Shown here: positions 26,966 to 36,200 of the stretch, one piece after another
How the letters are laid out: the number at the start of each line of letters is the position of its first letter
How positions within the stretch are numbered: the stretch's first letter is position 1
Assembly (NCBI GenBank): GCA_947493325.1
Contig: CANLQI010000002.1
Location: forward strand, 248,001 to 312,000
Length of the DNA: 64,000 nucleotides
Source of the DNA: an uncultured Sphingomonadaceae bacterium
GTDB taxonomy: Bacteria; Pseudomonadota; Alphaproteobacteria; Sphingomonadales; Sphingomonadaceae
Direction: 5' to 3'
Notes under the pieces: model-generated
The model's input: the letters and a program-made list of their open reading frames with translations, nothing else
Databases searched by the model: none
What the model was told of the DNA's origin: nothing
Position numbers and translations under genes: made by a program

Positions 26966-27579
26966 GAGGGGCTCCAGAATATGGTGATCGGGCAGGTGGC
27001 GACGCTGAGCAGGCGCGCAACGGGCAGGTCGTTTTCACCCGCTATGGCGGCATCAAGCACGGCGCGTTTTTCATCACCGCTGATGAGCAGCATGATCGCA
27101 TCGCTGTTTGTGAGCGCCGCCATGTTCAGGCTGACACGGTCAAACGGTGCTTCGGGTGGCAGCGGGTCGGGCGTGTTGCGCACGATTTGCGGGCTCCCGC
27201 CTGGCTGCGGGTCCATATTCGGGAACAGCGAGGCGATATGCCCGTCCGCCCCCATGCCCAGCCAGACAAGGTCGAAATGCGGCGGCTCCAGATCTTCGGC
27301 CAGCGGGGTGATGGTGGCATGGGTTGCCCCCAAATGCTTTTTGAGCAGACCGTAATTGCTTGCCTTATGGTCCGCTGCGACACAGCGGTCATCGGTCAGC
27401 CATATCTGCACATTGCCCCAATCCACATCACGCTTTGCCAGCTGTGCCAGATACGGCCCCGGCGTGCGTCCGCCCGGCACAGCCAGTTGCGCGTTTTCCC
27501 TGTTCGCAATGGCCGCCTCGATAAAATCGGCCACTCGAGTGATTGCGGCATCCTGCCAGACTATAGCTGGTTCAATCAT
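26962..27579 (-). CDS. pgl: 6-phosphogluconolactonase
   Basis: A 205-residue lactonase of the DevB/SOL family, hydrolysing 6-phosphogluconolactone between Zwf and Edd. The family segments are AQLAVPGGRTPGPYLAQLA, WLTDDRCVAADHKASNYGLL and VWLGMGADGHIASLFPNM. The length is slightly short but normal for the family. The ATG at 27579 has its GGAG ribosome site (27591-27588) inside the 3' arm of a REP palindrome that lies between zwf and pgl, so folding of that repeat could restrict translation. The stop overlaps the edd start by four bases. Confidence 0.94.
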   Translation of the reverse strand: MIEPAIVWQDAAITRVADFIEAAIANRENAQLAVPGGRTPGPYLAQLAKRDVDWGNVQIWLTDDRCVAADHKASNYGLLKKHLGATHATITPLAEDLEPPHFDLVWLGMGADGHIASLFPNMDPQPGGSPQIVRNTPDPLPPEAPFDRVSLNMAALTNSDAIMLLISGDEKRAVLDAAIAGENDLPVARLLSVATCPITIFWSPS

Positions 27580-27584
27580 GCGCC

Positions 27585-27663
27585 GTGCTCCGGACCTGAT
27601 CCGGAGCCCAGGGCAACAAAGCGCAGCATGTTCAGCTCTGGACTCCTGCTTTCGCAGGAGTAC
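27585..27663. repeat. Mixed-dialect REPIN-like pair between zwf and pgl
   Basis: One half is GTGCTCCGGA-CCTGA-TCCGGAGCCCAGGG, the other CTCTGGACTCCTGC-TTTC-GCAGGAGTAC; the two palindromes are of different dialects (CTCCGGA and CTCCTGC). It fills most of the 111-base gap between zwf and pgl and includes the pgl ribosome site. Confidence 0.85.
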
Positions 27664-27690
27664 TGATCAGATTTAACACGTGTCGTACAT

Positions 27691-29136
27691 TCACTCATTC
27701 CAGCTCACTCCGTCACGTTCGGTTAGTGCGATACTGCCCGCCGGACCCCAGCTGCCCGAACCATAGGGTTTGGCTTCGATCTCCTCGCGTGCCCAAGTTG
27801 CGCGGATATCATCGATCCAGCGCCACTGCGCCTCCACCTCGTCGCGGCGAACGAACAATGTCGGGTCGCCATCAATCAGGTCAAGCAGCAGCCGTTCATA
27901 GGCAATACGCCGCTGCGCCTTGGCAAATGCCTGTGTCAAAGAGAGATCCAGCGGCACTTCACGCAGCACCACGCCTTCGCGGTCCATGCCGGGCTCCTTC
28001 GCCATGACCTGCAAACGCACATATTCCTCGGGCTGTAACCGGATGACGAGCCGGTTGGCATTCAGTTTCCCGCCACGTTCGGCAAAAATATTATGCGGCA
28101 CGCATTTGAACTGGATCGCGATCTCGCTGCGTCGTTCGGCCATGCGTTTGCCGGTGCGCAGGTAAAATGGCACACCGTTCCAGCGCCAGTTATCGACATG
28201 TGCCTTGATCGCGACAAATGTCTCGGTATCCGAAGTTTCACCAAAATCGTCGGCATAGCTTTTCACCGATTTGCCATTGATCGCGCCATCGCCATATTGG
28301 CCGCGCACCATTTCATCGGGCGCGACTGTGCGCAAATTACGCAGTACCTTGACCTTTTCATCGCGCACCGAGGTGGAGTCGAGATTGGCCGGCGCCTCCA
28401 TCGCGGTGAGCGCTAGAAGCTGCAGCATATGATTCTGCACCATGTCGCGCAGCGCGCCGGTATCATCATAAAACCCGTGCCGCCCTTCCAGGCCCACGGT
28501 TTCCGACACGGTGATCTGTACATGGTCAATGCCCTGCGAATTCCAGAGCGGTTCGAACATCATATTGGCAAAGCGCAGCGCCATCAGGTTCTGCACCGTT
28601 TCCTTGCCCAGATAATGGTCGATGCGGAAAATCCGCTCTTCGGGGAAGACGCTGGCCACAGCGTCATTGATAACGCCTGAGGATTCCAGGTCATTGCCGA
28701 GCGGCTTTTCCAGCCCGATGCGGACATTTTCGCCCGTAAGGCCAGCCGAATCGAGACCCTTGATGGTCGGTTCAAACAGGAAAGGCGCGGTGGAAAGGAA
28801 AATCGACAGCCCGCCCGAAATATCGCCCAGCTTTTTGGCCAGCACATCAAAACCCTCAATGGTCGAAGCGTCCAGCGCCTGATAGGCGAGCCGGTCGAGA
28901 AAGCTCTGCAGCTTGCTTTCATCGCGCCGATCATCGGGGAGATATTGCAGCAATGCGTCACGCGCCAGGGCCCGATATTCTTCGTCCGGCATGACGCTAC
29001 GCGCTGTACCGAAAATACGCAGATCGGGCGCAACCAATCCGTCTTCATGCAGGGCATAAAGCGAAGGCAGCAACTTGCGCTTGGCCAAATCGCCCGTAGC
29101 GCCAAAAAGTAAGAGCGTTGAATAACTGCCCTGCAT
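27691..29136 (-). CDS. zwf: Glucose-6-phosphate 1-dehydrogenase
   Basis: A 481-residue enzyme that oxidises glucose 6-phosphate with NAD(P)+ to the lactone, opening the Entner-Doudoroff operon. The dinucleotide motif [11 protein letters not shown] lies at 11-21, the active-site signature RIDHYLGKE near residue 170, and the substrate loop [13 protein letters not shown] near 330. The ATG at 29136 is preferred over an in-frame ATG at 29163, because a strong GAGGGG ribosome site lies just before it and the family starts near here. It is the first gene of zwf-pgl-edd-glk-eda; cysD is divergent across 314 bases. A palindrome at 29206-29221 is a possible operator. Confidence 0.96.
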   Translation of the reverse strand: MQGSYSTLLLFGATGDLAKRKLLPSLYALHEDGLVAPDLRIFGTARSVMPDEEYRALARDALLQYLPDDRRDESKLQSFLDRLAYQALDASTIEGFDVLAKKLGDISGGLSIFLSTAPFLFEPTIKGLDSAGLTGENVRIGLEKPLGNDLESSGVINDAVASVFPEERIFRIDHYLGKETVQNLMALRFANMMFEPLWNSQGIDHVQITVSETVGLEGRHGFYDDTGALRDMVQNHMLQLLALTAMEAPANLDSTSVRDEKVKVLRNLRTVAPDEMVRGQYGDGAINGKSVKSYADDFGETSDTETFVAIKAHVDNWRWNGVPFYLRTGKRMAERRSEIAIQFKCVPHNIFAERGGKLNANRLVIRLQPEEYVRLQVMAKEPGMDREGVVLREVPLDLSLTQAFAKAQRRIAYERLLLDLIDGDPTLFVRRDEVEAQWRWIDDIRATWAREEIEAKPYGSGSWGPAGSIALTERDGVSWNE

Positions 29137-29205
29137 AATTGTCCCCTCGTAATTGCCCATCACAGCTTTTGCCCAAGGCTAGACCGGTTTGCGGGAAAAA
29201 GCATC

Positions 29206-29221
29206 ATGCATATGTATGCAT
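29206..29221. promoter_or_regulatory. Palindrome ATGCATA-TG-TATGCAT upstream of zwf
   Basis: A perfect 7+7 inverted repeat with a TG spacer lies 70 bases upstream of the zwf start. Its form resembles that of the palindrome at 50290-50309 (same two-base TG centre, different arms). It may bind a regulator of the Entner-Doudoroff operon; no regulator gene is next to it, so this is a positional inference. Confidence 0.4.
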
Positions 29222-29345
29222 AGACTTCGCTGCCCGTCCCTGCATATTTAATTATGACATCGTTGTCTTTTCGTGTCCACAGAATGGTTATCATCCTATA
29301 GTTTTCTGCTGGCTATTTAAGCAAACCATACTCGCGGGAGTTTTG

Positions 29346-29359
29346 TGGGAAATTTCCCA
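29346..29359. promoter_or_regulatory. Palindrome TGGGAAATTTCCCA upstream of cysD (site 1)
   Basis: A perfect 14-base palindrome about 100 bases upstream of cysD. The string GGGAAATTTCCCAT is repeated with one change at 29439-29452. The two sites lie on either side of the predicted cysD promoter. The fused HTH domain of CysD itself is a candidate binder. Confidence 0.6.
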
Positions 29360-29384
29360 TATAAGAGCTAAAATATTTTGTTTT

Positions 29385-29413
29385 TTGCTTGTTCATATCA
29401 ATATTCGTACATA
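29385..29413 (+). promoter_or_regulatory. Possible cysD promoter
   Basis: TTGCTT (29385-29390) and TACATA (29408-29413) are separated by 17 bases and would start transcription near 29420, between the two GGGA-ATTTCCC sites. Both boxes are imperfect, and the region is AT-rich, so other choices are possible. Confidence 0.35.
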
Positions 29414-29438
29414 AAGCAGATGGAAATGAAATTATTGG

Positions 29439-29452
29439 GGGATATTTCCCAT
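29439..29452. promoter_or_regulatory. Repeat GGGATATTTCCCAT overlapping the cysD start codon (site 2)
   Basis: It differs from site 1 at one of 14 positions and includes the A and T of the cysD ATG. The GGGGG just before it is also the ribosome site. A protein bound here could block transcription, and the folded RNA could hide the start. Confidence 0.6.
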
Positions 29453-30563
29453 GGATACAATGCAAATACCGAGGTTAGTGGCGCGCGCGCAACGGCTCGC
29501 AGATCGCACCGGGCAGTCGCTGTCGACCATTTCACGCAAATTGCTCAACGATGGCAAGGGTCTGGCGCGCCTGAAAAACGGCGGGCAACTCACACTGAAG
29601 ACACTCGAAAGTGCAGTGCAGAAACTGGCCGAGCTGGAACAGGCTGGACAGGCAGTCACCCCCAAAGCCCTCACCCACCTTGACCGGCTGGAAGCGGAAA
29701 GCATCCACATCATGCGCGAAGTGGTGGCGCAGTGCCAAAATCCGGTCATGCTGTATTCAGTCGGCAAGGACAGCGCGGTCATGCTGCATCTGGCGATCAA
29801 GGCATTTTATCCGTCCAAACCGCCTTTCCCGCTGATGCATGTCGACACCACATGGAAATTCCGTGAGATGATCGCGTTTCGCGACAATATGGCCAAGGAC
29901 CTGGGCATGGAACTGATCACTCACAGCAATCCCGATGGTATCGCACAGGGCGTTGGCCCCTTCACGCATGGCAGTGCGGTGCATACCGACATTATGAAGA
30001 CACAGGCGCTTAAACAGGCGCTTGATATGCATAAATTCGATGCGGCCTTTGGCGGCGCGCGGCGCGACGAGGAAAAATCACGCGCCAAGGAACGCGTCTT
30101 TTCCTTCCGCAATGCGCAGCACCGCTGGGACCCGAAAAACCAGCGCCCGGAACTGTGGAACATCTACAACACCAATGTCGCCAAGCGCGAATCGATGCGG
30201 GTCTTCCCGCTGTCCAACTGGACCGAGCTCGATATCTGGCAATATATCTACAAGGAGCAGATCCCGCTTCCCGGCTTGTATCTTGCGGCCAAGCGTCCGG
30301 TTGTCGAACGCGACGGCACGCTGATCATGGTCGATGACGACCGCATGCCGCTGAAAGAAGGCGAAGTGCCCGAAGAGCGCATGGTGCGTTTCCGCACGCT
30401 GGGCTGCTACCCGCTCACCGGCGCGGTGGAAAGCGAAGCCACGACATTGCCCGAGGTTATTCAGGAAATGCTGCTCACCACCACATCCGAACGGCAGGGC
30501 CGCGTGATTGACAGTGACCATGGCGCATCAATGGAAGACAAAAAGGCGGAGGGGTACTTCTAA
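29451..30563 (+). CDS. cysD: Sulfate adenylyltransferase subunit 2 with an extra N-terminal HTH-like domain
   Basis: Residues 72-370 are a complete CysD, the ATP-sulfurylase catalytic subunit that makes APS from sulfate and ATP with CysN. Its PP-loop SVGKDS is at 103-108, followed by [42 protein letters not shown] and the C-terminal [13 protein letters not shown]. Residues 1-71 are not found in ordinary CysD of about 300 residues. They carry [20 protein letters not shown] and [20 protein letters not shown], the pattern of small alphaproteobacterial XRE-like helix-turn-helix domains, joined without frame break. The ATG at 29451 with GGGGG ribosome site is the best start; an ATG at 29460 is possible and keeps the domain. 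It is followed by cysNC after a repeat. Autoregulation is an inference. Confidence 0.9.
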   Translation: MDTMQIPRLVARAQRLADRTGQSLSTISRKLLNDGKGLARLKNGGQLTLKTLESAVQKLAELEQAGQAVTPKALTHLDRLEAESIHIMREVVAQCQNPVMLYSVGKDSAVMLHLAIKAFYPSKPPFPLMHVDTTWKFREMIAFRDNMAKDLGMELITHSNPDGIAQGVGPFTHGSAVHTDIMKTQALKQALDMHKFDAAFGGARRDEEKSRAKERVFSFRNAQHRWDPKNQRPELWNIYNTNVAKRESMRVFPLSNWTELDIWQYIYKEQIPLPGLYLAAKRPVVERDGTLIMVDDDRMPLKEGEVPEERMVRFRTLGCYPLTGAVESEATTLPEVIQEMLLTTTSERQGRVIDSDHGASMEDKKAEGYF

Positions 30564-30597
30564 CGTGCCACGTCATGCGAAGCGTGACGAAGCGTTA

Positions 30598-30676
30598 GCC
30601 CCGGCGCAGGCCGGGGTCTCCACCTACAAAGCGCGCCCTTTAAACAAGGAGATTCCGACTTTCGCCGAAATGACGG
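30598..30676. repeat. Degenerate REPIN-like pair between cysD and cysNC
   Basis: The left half GCCCCGGC-GCAG-GCCGGGGTCTCCA is intact. The right half GGAGATTCCGACTTTCGCCGAAATGACGG is decayed but keeps the outer GGA-ATTCCG and ATGACGG. It occupies the middle of the 141-base intercistronic gap. Confidence 0.65.
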
Positions 30677-30704
30677 AAAAAATGCAGGAATAACGGGATA
30701 AAAA

Positions 30705-32630
30705 ATGAGCAACACCGATTACACATATGAAACCGACGCCCGCATTGCCGGCGATATCCTGGGCTATCTGGAAAGCCATGAGCAGAAAAGTTTCCTGCGC
30801 TTCCTGACCTGCGGCAGTGTTGATGATGGCAAATCCACACTGATCGGGCGGCTGCTCTATGACAGCAAGATGATCTACGAGGACCAGCTCACCTCGATCG
30901 AAAGCGACAGCAAGAAAGTCGGGACACAGGGCGAAGGGCTGGACCTCGCACTGCTCGTTGATGGCCTCGCCGCCGAGCGCGAACAGGGCATCACCATTGA
31001 CGTCGCCTACCGTTTTTTCTCAACCGAAAAGCGCAAATTCATCGTCGCCGACACACCGGGACATGAACAATATACCCGCAATATGGCCACTGGCGCGTCC
31101 ACGGCGGATATTGCCATCGTGCTGGTCGATGCGCGCCACGGCGTGCAGGTGCAGACCCGCCGCCACAGCTTTATCGCATCGCTGCTGGGCATCCGCCATG
31201 TCGTGCTTGCGGTCAACAAGATGGACCTTCTGGATTTCAGCCAAAGCCGTTTCAACGAGATTGAGGAAGAATATCGCAGCTTTGCAAAAGACCTGGGCTT
31301 TGGCGAGATTACCTGCATCCCCATGTCCGCGCTGAACGGCGATAACGTGACCACACGCGGCGAAAACGCCCCGTGGTACAAGGGACAGACGCTACTCGAA
31401 TATCTGGAAAATGTTGACGTGCTCAGCGAAAAAGAAGGCCATCCCTTCCGCCTGCCGGTGCAATGGGTCAACCGCCCGAACCTTGATTTTCGGGGCTTTT
31501 CCGGCACAGTCGCGTCGGGCCACATCAAGCCGGGTGAAGAAATTATCGTGATCCCTTCGGGCAAGCGGTCAAGTGTGAAGGAAATCGTCACCTATGATGG
31601 CAACCTCGACGAGGCGATGCCTGACCAGGCGGTCACGCTCACACTTGAAGACGAGATTGATATTTCGCGCGGCGACGTGATCTGCTCCACCGATGGGCCC
31701 GCTGAACAGTCCGACCAGTTCATGACGCATATCCTATGGATGTCGCAGCAGGAAATGTTCCCCGGCCGCCAGTATCTGTTCAAAACGGGCAACAAGACCG
31801 TGGCGGGCAGTATCACCGCGCTCAAACATGTTGTGTGCATCAATGATTTCAGCCAGGACGCAGCGAAAACACTTCAACTCAATGAAGTGGGTGTGTGCAA
31901 CATATCACTGATCCAGCCGATAGCCTTTGACGCCTATAAGGACAGCCGCAAAACCGGTAGCTTCATCATCATTGACCGGCTCACCAATGAAACGGTCGGT
32001 GCAGGCATGATTGATTTCTCGCTGCGCCGCGCGGACAATGTGGTGTGGCAGGATCTGGAAGTCGGTAAAGCACAGCGCGCCGGTCAGAAGAATCAAAAGC
32101 CCGCCGCGCTCTGGTTCACCGGCCTGTCGGGATCGGGCAAATCCACTATTGCCAATCTGGTTGAAAAAAAGCTCTATGACATGGGCCGCCACACTTATAT
32201 TCTTGACGGTGACAATGTCCGGCATGGCCTCAACAAGGATCTGGGCTTTACCGATGCCGACCGCGTGGAAAACATCCGCCGCGTGTCGGAAACGGCGAAA
32301 CTGATGCTAGATGCCGGTCTGATGGTCTGTGTCTCGTTCATCTCTCCCTTCCGAAGCGAACGGCAGATTGCGCGCAGCATGATGGAAGAGGGTGAATTTA
32401 TCGAAATCCATGTCGACACCCCTCTCGAAATTGCGGAAATGCGCGATATAAAGGGACTATATGCCAAGGCGCGCGCCGGCGAAATTAAGAATTTCACCGG
32501 CATAGACAGCCCGTATGAAGCTCCGCGAAACGCCGAGATCACGATTAATACAGTGGATATGAGCGCTGAACAGGCGGCTGAAAAGATCGTGACCTATCTT
32601 GCCGCACATGGGTATCTGCAGAATATATGA
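30705..32630 (+). CDS. cysNC: Bifunctional sulfate adenylyltransferase subunit 1 / APS kinase
   Basis: A 641-residue fusion. Residues 1-460 are CysN, the GTPase subunit that drives APS synthesis with CysD: G1 GSVDDGKS (37-44), [12 protein letters not shown]3 [10 protein letters not shown]4 NKMD, then two beta-barrel domains. Residues 465-641 are CysC, APS kinase: Walker [10 protein letters not shown] (473-481), [15 protein letters not shown], the FISPFRSER strand and the KGLYAKAR lid. The product is PAPS, for cysteine synthesis or sulfation. Such NodQ-type fusions are common in alphaproteobacteria. It follows cysD after 141 bases holding a REP pair; the ATG at 30705 has only a modest GGGAT ribosome site. 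A bidirectional terminator follows. Confidence 0.96.
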   Translation: MSNTDYTYETDARIAGDILGYLESHEQKSFLRFLTCGSVDDGKSTLIGRLLYDSKMIYEDQLTSIESDSKKVGTQGEGLDLALLVDGLAAEREQGITIDVAYRFFSTEKRKFIVADTPGHEQYTRNMATGASTADIAIVLVDARHGVQVQTRRHSFIASLLGIRHVVLAVNKMDLLDFSQSRFNEIEEEYRSFAKDLGFGEITCIPMSALNGDNVTTRGENAPWYKGQTLLEYLENVDVLSEKEGHPFRLPVQWVNRPNLDFRGFSGTVASGHIKPGEEIIVIPSGKRSSVKEIVTYDGNLDEAMPDQAVTLTLEDEIDISRGDVICSTDGPAEQSDQFMTHILWMSQQEMFPGRQYLFKTGNKTVAGSITALKHVVCINDFSQDAAKTLQLNEVGVCNISLIQPIAFDAYKDSRKTGSFIIIDRLTNETVGAGMIDFSLRRADNVVWQDLEVGKAQRAGQKNQKPAALWFTGLSGSGKSTIANLVEKKLYDMGRHTYILDGDNVRHGLNKDLGFTDADRVENIRRVSETAKLMLDAGLMVCVSFISPFRSERQIARSMMEEGEFIEIHVDTPLEIAEMRDIKGLYAKARAGEIKNFTGIDSPYEAPRNAEITINTVDMSAEQAAEKIVTYLAAHGYLQNI

Positions 32631-32690
32631 TTCCGATTCGCCGGGAGCCCCGCCTCCTGATCCAACCAGATTGCGCCTGGAGATATGCGC

Positions 32691-32725
32691 AAAAAAGGCG
32701 GGCTTTTAACGAGGCCCGCCTTTTT
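32691..32725. terminator. Intrinsic terminator after cysNC
   Basis: The stem AAAAAGGCGGGC / GCCCGCCTTTTT has a 10-base loop and a T-run on the plus strand; the A-run on the other side lets it work for the minus strand as well. It lies 60 bases after the cysNC stop. Confidence 0.85.
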
Positions 32726-32818
32726 CTTGATATGTAAAAGTAAATAACCGCGCATGCATGAGATGAATGCGCGGCAATGCTGAGCCGGCCATCATATACG
32801 GCAGTTCTACCACACATA

Positions 32819-32846
32819 AAAAGGGCGGCTAAAAAGCCGCCCTTTT
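32819..32846. terminator. Bidirectional terminator after the small membrane protein gene
   Basis: The stem AAAAGGGCGGCT / AGCCGCCCTTTT has a four-base AAAA loop. It lies 20 bases past the 3' end of the minus-strand small gene and can serve both strands. Confidence 0.85.
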
Positions 32847-32865
32847 CATATTATATGCTTTAAGC

Positions 32866-33090
32866 TCAGGGGCTTGTTGGTGCATCATCATCGTCGGTAG
32901 CGATCAGGATGATACCACCAATAACGATAGCAGCGGCGAGAATTGCAGGTACAATTGATTCGCCTTCAAGCTTTGAAGTCTTGTCAGCAGCTTCAGCAGA
33001 ACGTTCTGCTGAAACAGCCTGCGCCATTGCTGGTGCAGAAACAAGTGAGATAGCCGCCGCAGCGCCCATTACTGTGTTCTTAATAGTCAT
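32866..33090 (-). CDS. Small membrane protein with signal peptide and acidic tail
   Basis: A 74-residue protein: an N-terminal signal peptide (MTIKNTVMGAAAAISLVSAP, cleaved near AMA-QA), a short charged segment rich in Ser, Ala, Glu and Lys, one hydrophobic helix (AILAAAIVIGGIILIA), and a C-terminal tail DDDDAPTSP. Small proteins with this layout seem common in sphingomonads, but no function is known to me. A strong AAGGAG ribosome site and its own terminator suggest good expression as a monocistronic unit. Its codon use is less GC-rich than that of its neighbours. The N-terminal region could also stay as an uncleaved anchor. Confidence 0.78.
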   Translation of the reverse strand: MTIKNTVMGAAAAISLVSAPAMAQAVSAERSAEAADKTSKLEGESIVPAILAAAIVIGGIILIATDDDDAPTSP

Positions 33091-33285
33091 AGAAAACTCC
33101 TTAATTCGAAACTCGGATGCAGTCTCTAATCATTTGCACATCAGAGTCAACACCAAATTAACGTAAATAAATGTTATTATTACAAAACTGTCATATATCC
33201 CATTAGTGATATCAGTTTGGCAGGCAAGATACCCACTTCACGCCCCTTAGATAATATTAATGCACCACTCCAAAAAAAGTTCCCA

Positions 33286-36200
33286 TTAATCGGCATGTCC
33301 CGTCACACCTTGCGCCATGGCAGGGGTCCAGCCTCCTTCACCGCTCTGTTCAAACCAGAAACGCCTGCGCTTTGCACTCCCAACTTCATCCATATTGGTG
33401 TCATATAGCCGTCCGTTGATTACAGTGTAGCGCACCGACGTGGTATTGCGGATATTATCAAGCGGATTCGCATCAAGCACGATCATGTCGGCAAGTTTCC
33501 CCGATTCGATACTGCCCACATCCTTATCCAGGCCATAGGCTTTGGCCGGATTGCGGGTTGCGGTGGCAAGCGCCTCGACCGGGCTCATGCCGCCCAATGC
33601 AAATGTCCAGATATCCCAGTGCGCGCCCAGCCCTTCGCGCTGGCCATGGGCGCCAATCGTGACCGGTACGCCCAGATCAGAGATCTGCTTGGCCGCTGCG
33701 GCGATTTTGAGCACATTTTGTTCCTCGTCAGGAATCAGCGTGCGGCGCCGCGCACGGCCATCGACAAAACGCCGCGGCACCCATTTGGAAAGAATAGGAT
33801 CTTCCCATACATTGGTATGCTGATACCAGTAATTTTCGCCCCATGATCCGCCATAGGCCACGACAAGTGTCGGATTATATGCTGTGCCTGAGCCGCCCCA
33901 AAGCTGTTTCACATCGTCATAGAGCACCGCCACAGGGATGCTGTGTTCAATCGTTGTATGCCCATCGACAATCATGTTCATATTATGCTGGAACAACGAA
34001 CCGCCTTCCGGCACCACGCTCATGTCCAGTTTGCGCGCGGCGGCAATCACCTGTTGCCGCTGGTCACGGCGCGGCTGGTTATAGCTTTTCACAGAAAATG
34101 CCCCCGCCGCTTTCATCCGCCGCAAATGGCTGCGCGCATCATCCAGGCTATCGATCTGCGCCGTGAAAGACGTCGTCGCGCCGTAAAGGATCGTGCCAGT
34201 CGAGAAAATGCGCGGCGCGACAATCCGGCCTGCTTTCGCCATTTCCGACGCCGCGAAAATCTCGCTGGTGTCGTTGGAGGGATCATGGATCGTTGTCACC
34301 CCGAATGCGAGGCTCGCATAATTGACCCAGCTTTGCTGCGGGATGATTTCATCGGACCCCATGCTGCCATGCCAGTGTGCATCGATCAGGCCCGGAATAA
34401 CGGTCTTGCCCGTAAGGTCGATGGTTTGCGTTCCGGCCGGAACGGCTACATCTGCGCCAACGGCCTCAATGCGGTTGCCGTTCACCAATATGGTGCCGTT
34501 TTCAATGACTCCACCATCTGCGCCCTCCATCGTAATGATACGCGCGCCGGTAAAGGCTTTCCGACCCGACGGTTTGGCATGAGCCTGCGTAAAGCCAAGA
34601 TTGATGCCGCGCTCCGCTACGGGTGGCAGTTCATCTGCACCCGACAGATATTTGAAGCTATCGCGTGTGCTGCGGTTGAAAAGTTCGGGGCCGAGCGACC
34701 ACCAGAGCCGGTCCGAGCTGCCCGACCAATGTATCCAGTCACCCGCATCGCGGCTGACCTGAAATGTCGGCAGCGCAGAAGATTTTTCGGAAATTTCCGC
34801 CGGTTTACCGGTGCGGGTAAAGGGCATGATGCGCGCTTGAAACCGCTCGCTCCACGCCACCCATTTTTCATCGGGTGACACACTATATTGCGCGGCATAT
34901 TTGCTTTTCAGGTGGGTGCGCTCTTCCCCGCCGCTGAGGTCAGCGGATTTGAGCACATTCATATCGCCATCACGGGCGCGGAAATAGAGCCGGTCGCCGC
35001 CCTTGCCAAAATGCGGTTGCCCACCGCTATCGCTGACTTTTTTGGCCGCACCGCCCGCAGCCGGCGCGACATAGATGCCGGTTTCACGGCCATAGAGCGG
35101 CGAAGTCAGATAGCCATCGGAAGTCTTCACAAATGCCACCGTCCGGCCATCGGGCGAAAAGGCAGGCTCGATATAATTGCCGCGCTTTTGCGTAATCTTG
35201 CGGCTCTTCCCGCCGCTTGCCGGAATAACATGCACAGCGCCCTGTCTGGCATCATCCCATGACACATAGGCAATCTGCCGTCCGTCACGGCTCCATGCGG
35301 GGTAAAGTTCGAAATGGTCGTTCTGGCTGGTCAACCGCCTTGGAGACCCGCCATTTACATCGCGCACCCACAAATGCCCCAGCGCCTCAAACACCACTTT
35401 GCGGCCATCGGGGGAAACTTGCGCAAAGCGAATCATTTTCACGTCAAAACTATCCGGCGCAACATCCACTTTGGTCCGCACCGCATCCGCAACACGGCGC
35501 GTACCCGAAACCCGAAACGGAATATCCGTCACCTGCCGGCTTGCCACATTTACACGCTTGATGCCGCCCTGTGCCCAAAATACGATACTTTTGTTATCGG
35601 GCGTCCATTCCATGCCCGGATAAACACCGTGGATAGCCCATGTTTCCTGCATGTCACGGTCAAGAATATCGGTGACAGGTGTTTCGCGCCCGCTTTCGAT
35701 ATCCATCACATAGATCACCGATTTGGCGCGGTCACGGCGAATGAAGGCCAGCGATTTGCCATCCGGCGAAGGCGTTGGCCGCACTGACCCGCCTGGCCCG
35801 CCAATATATTTCTCCGTCTCGCCCGATTCGAGATCAAGCCGCTGGATCGCGTAAATCTCTCCATTCACATCTTTCGAATATTGAAACGTTTTGCCCGGCG
35901 TCACATCGTCGGAGAAATAGAGATATTTGCCACCGGGCGAAAATGCGGGCTCATTGGTGTCTTTTTGGTCTGTACGCCGCTTGGTCAGCTGCACTCCGCC
36001 GCCACCCGAACGGTGATAGAGCCACATCTCACCCGCCCCCAGTGAGCGGCCCGAGGTAAAATGCTTGCGCCCCACCAGATATTCGCCGTCCGGGCTCCAG
36101 TCCGCCTGATTGAGCAGACGGAACTTTTCCTTGCTCACCTGCCGCGGATTGGCGCCGTCGCGGTCCATAATCCAGATATTGTCACCGCCGCCGCGGTCCG

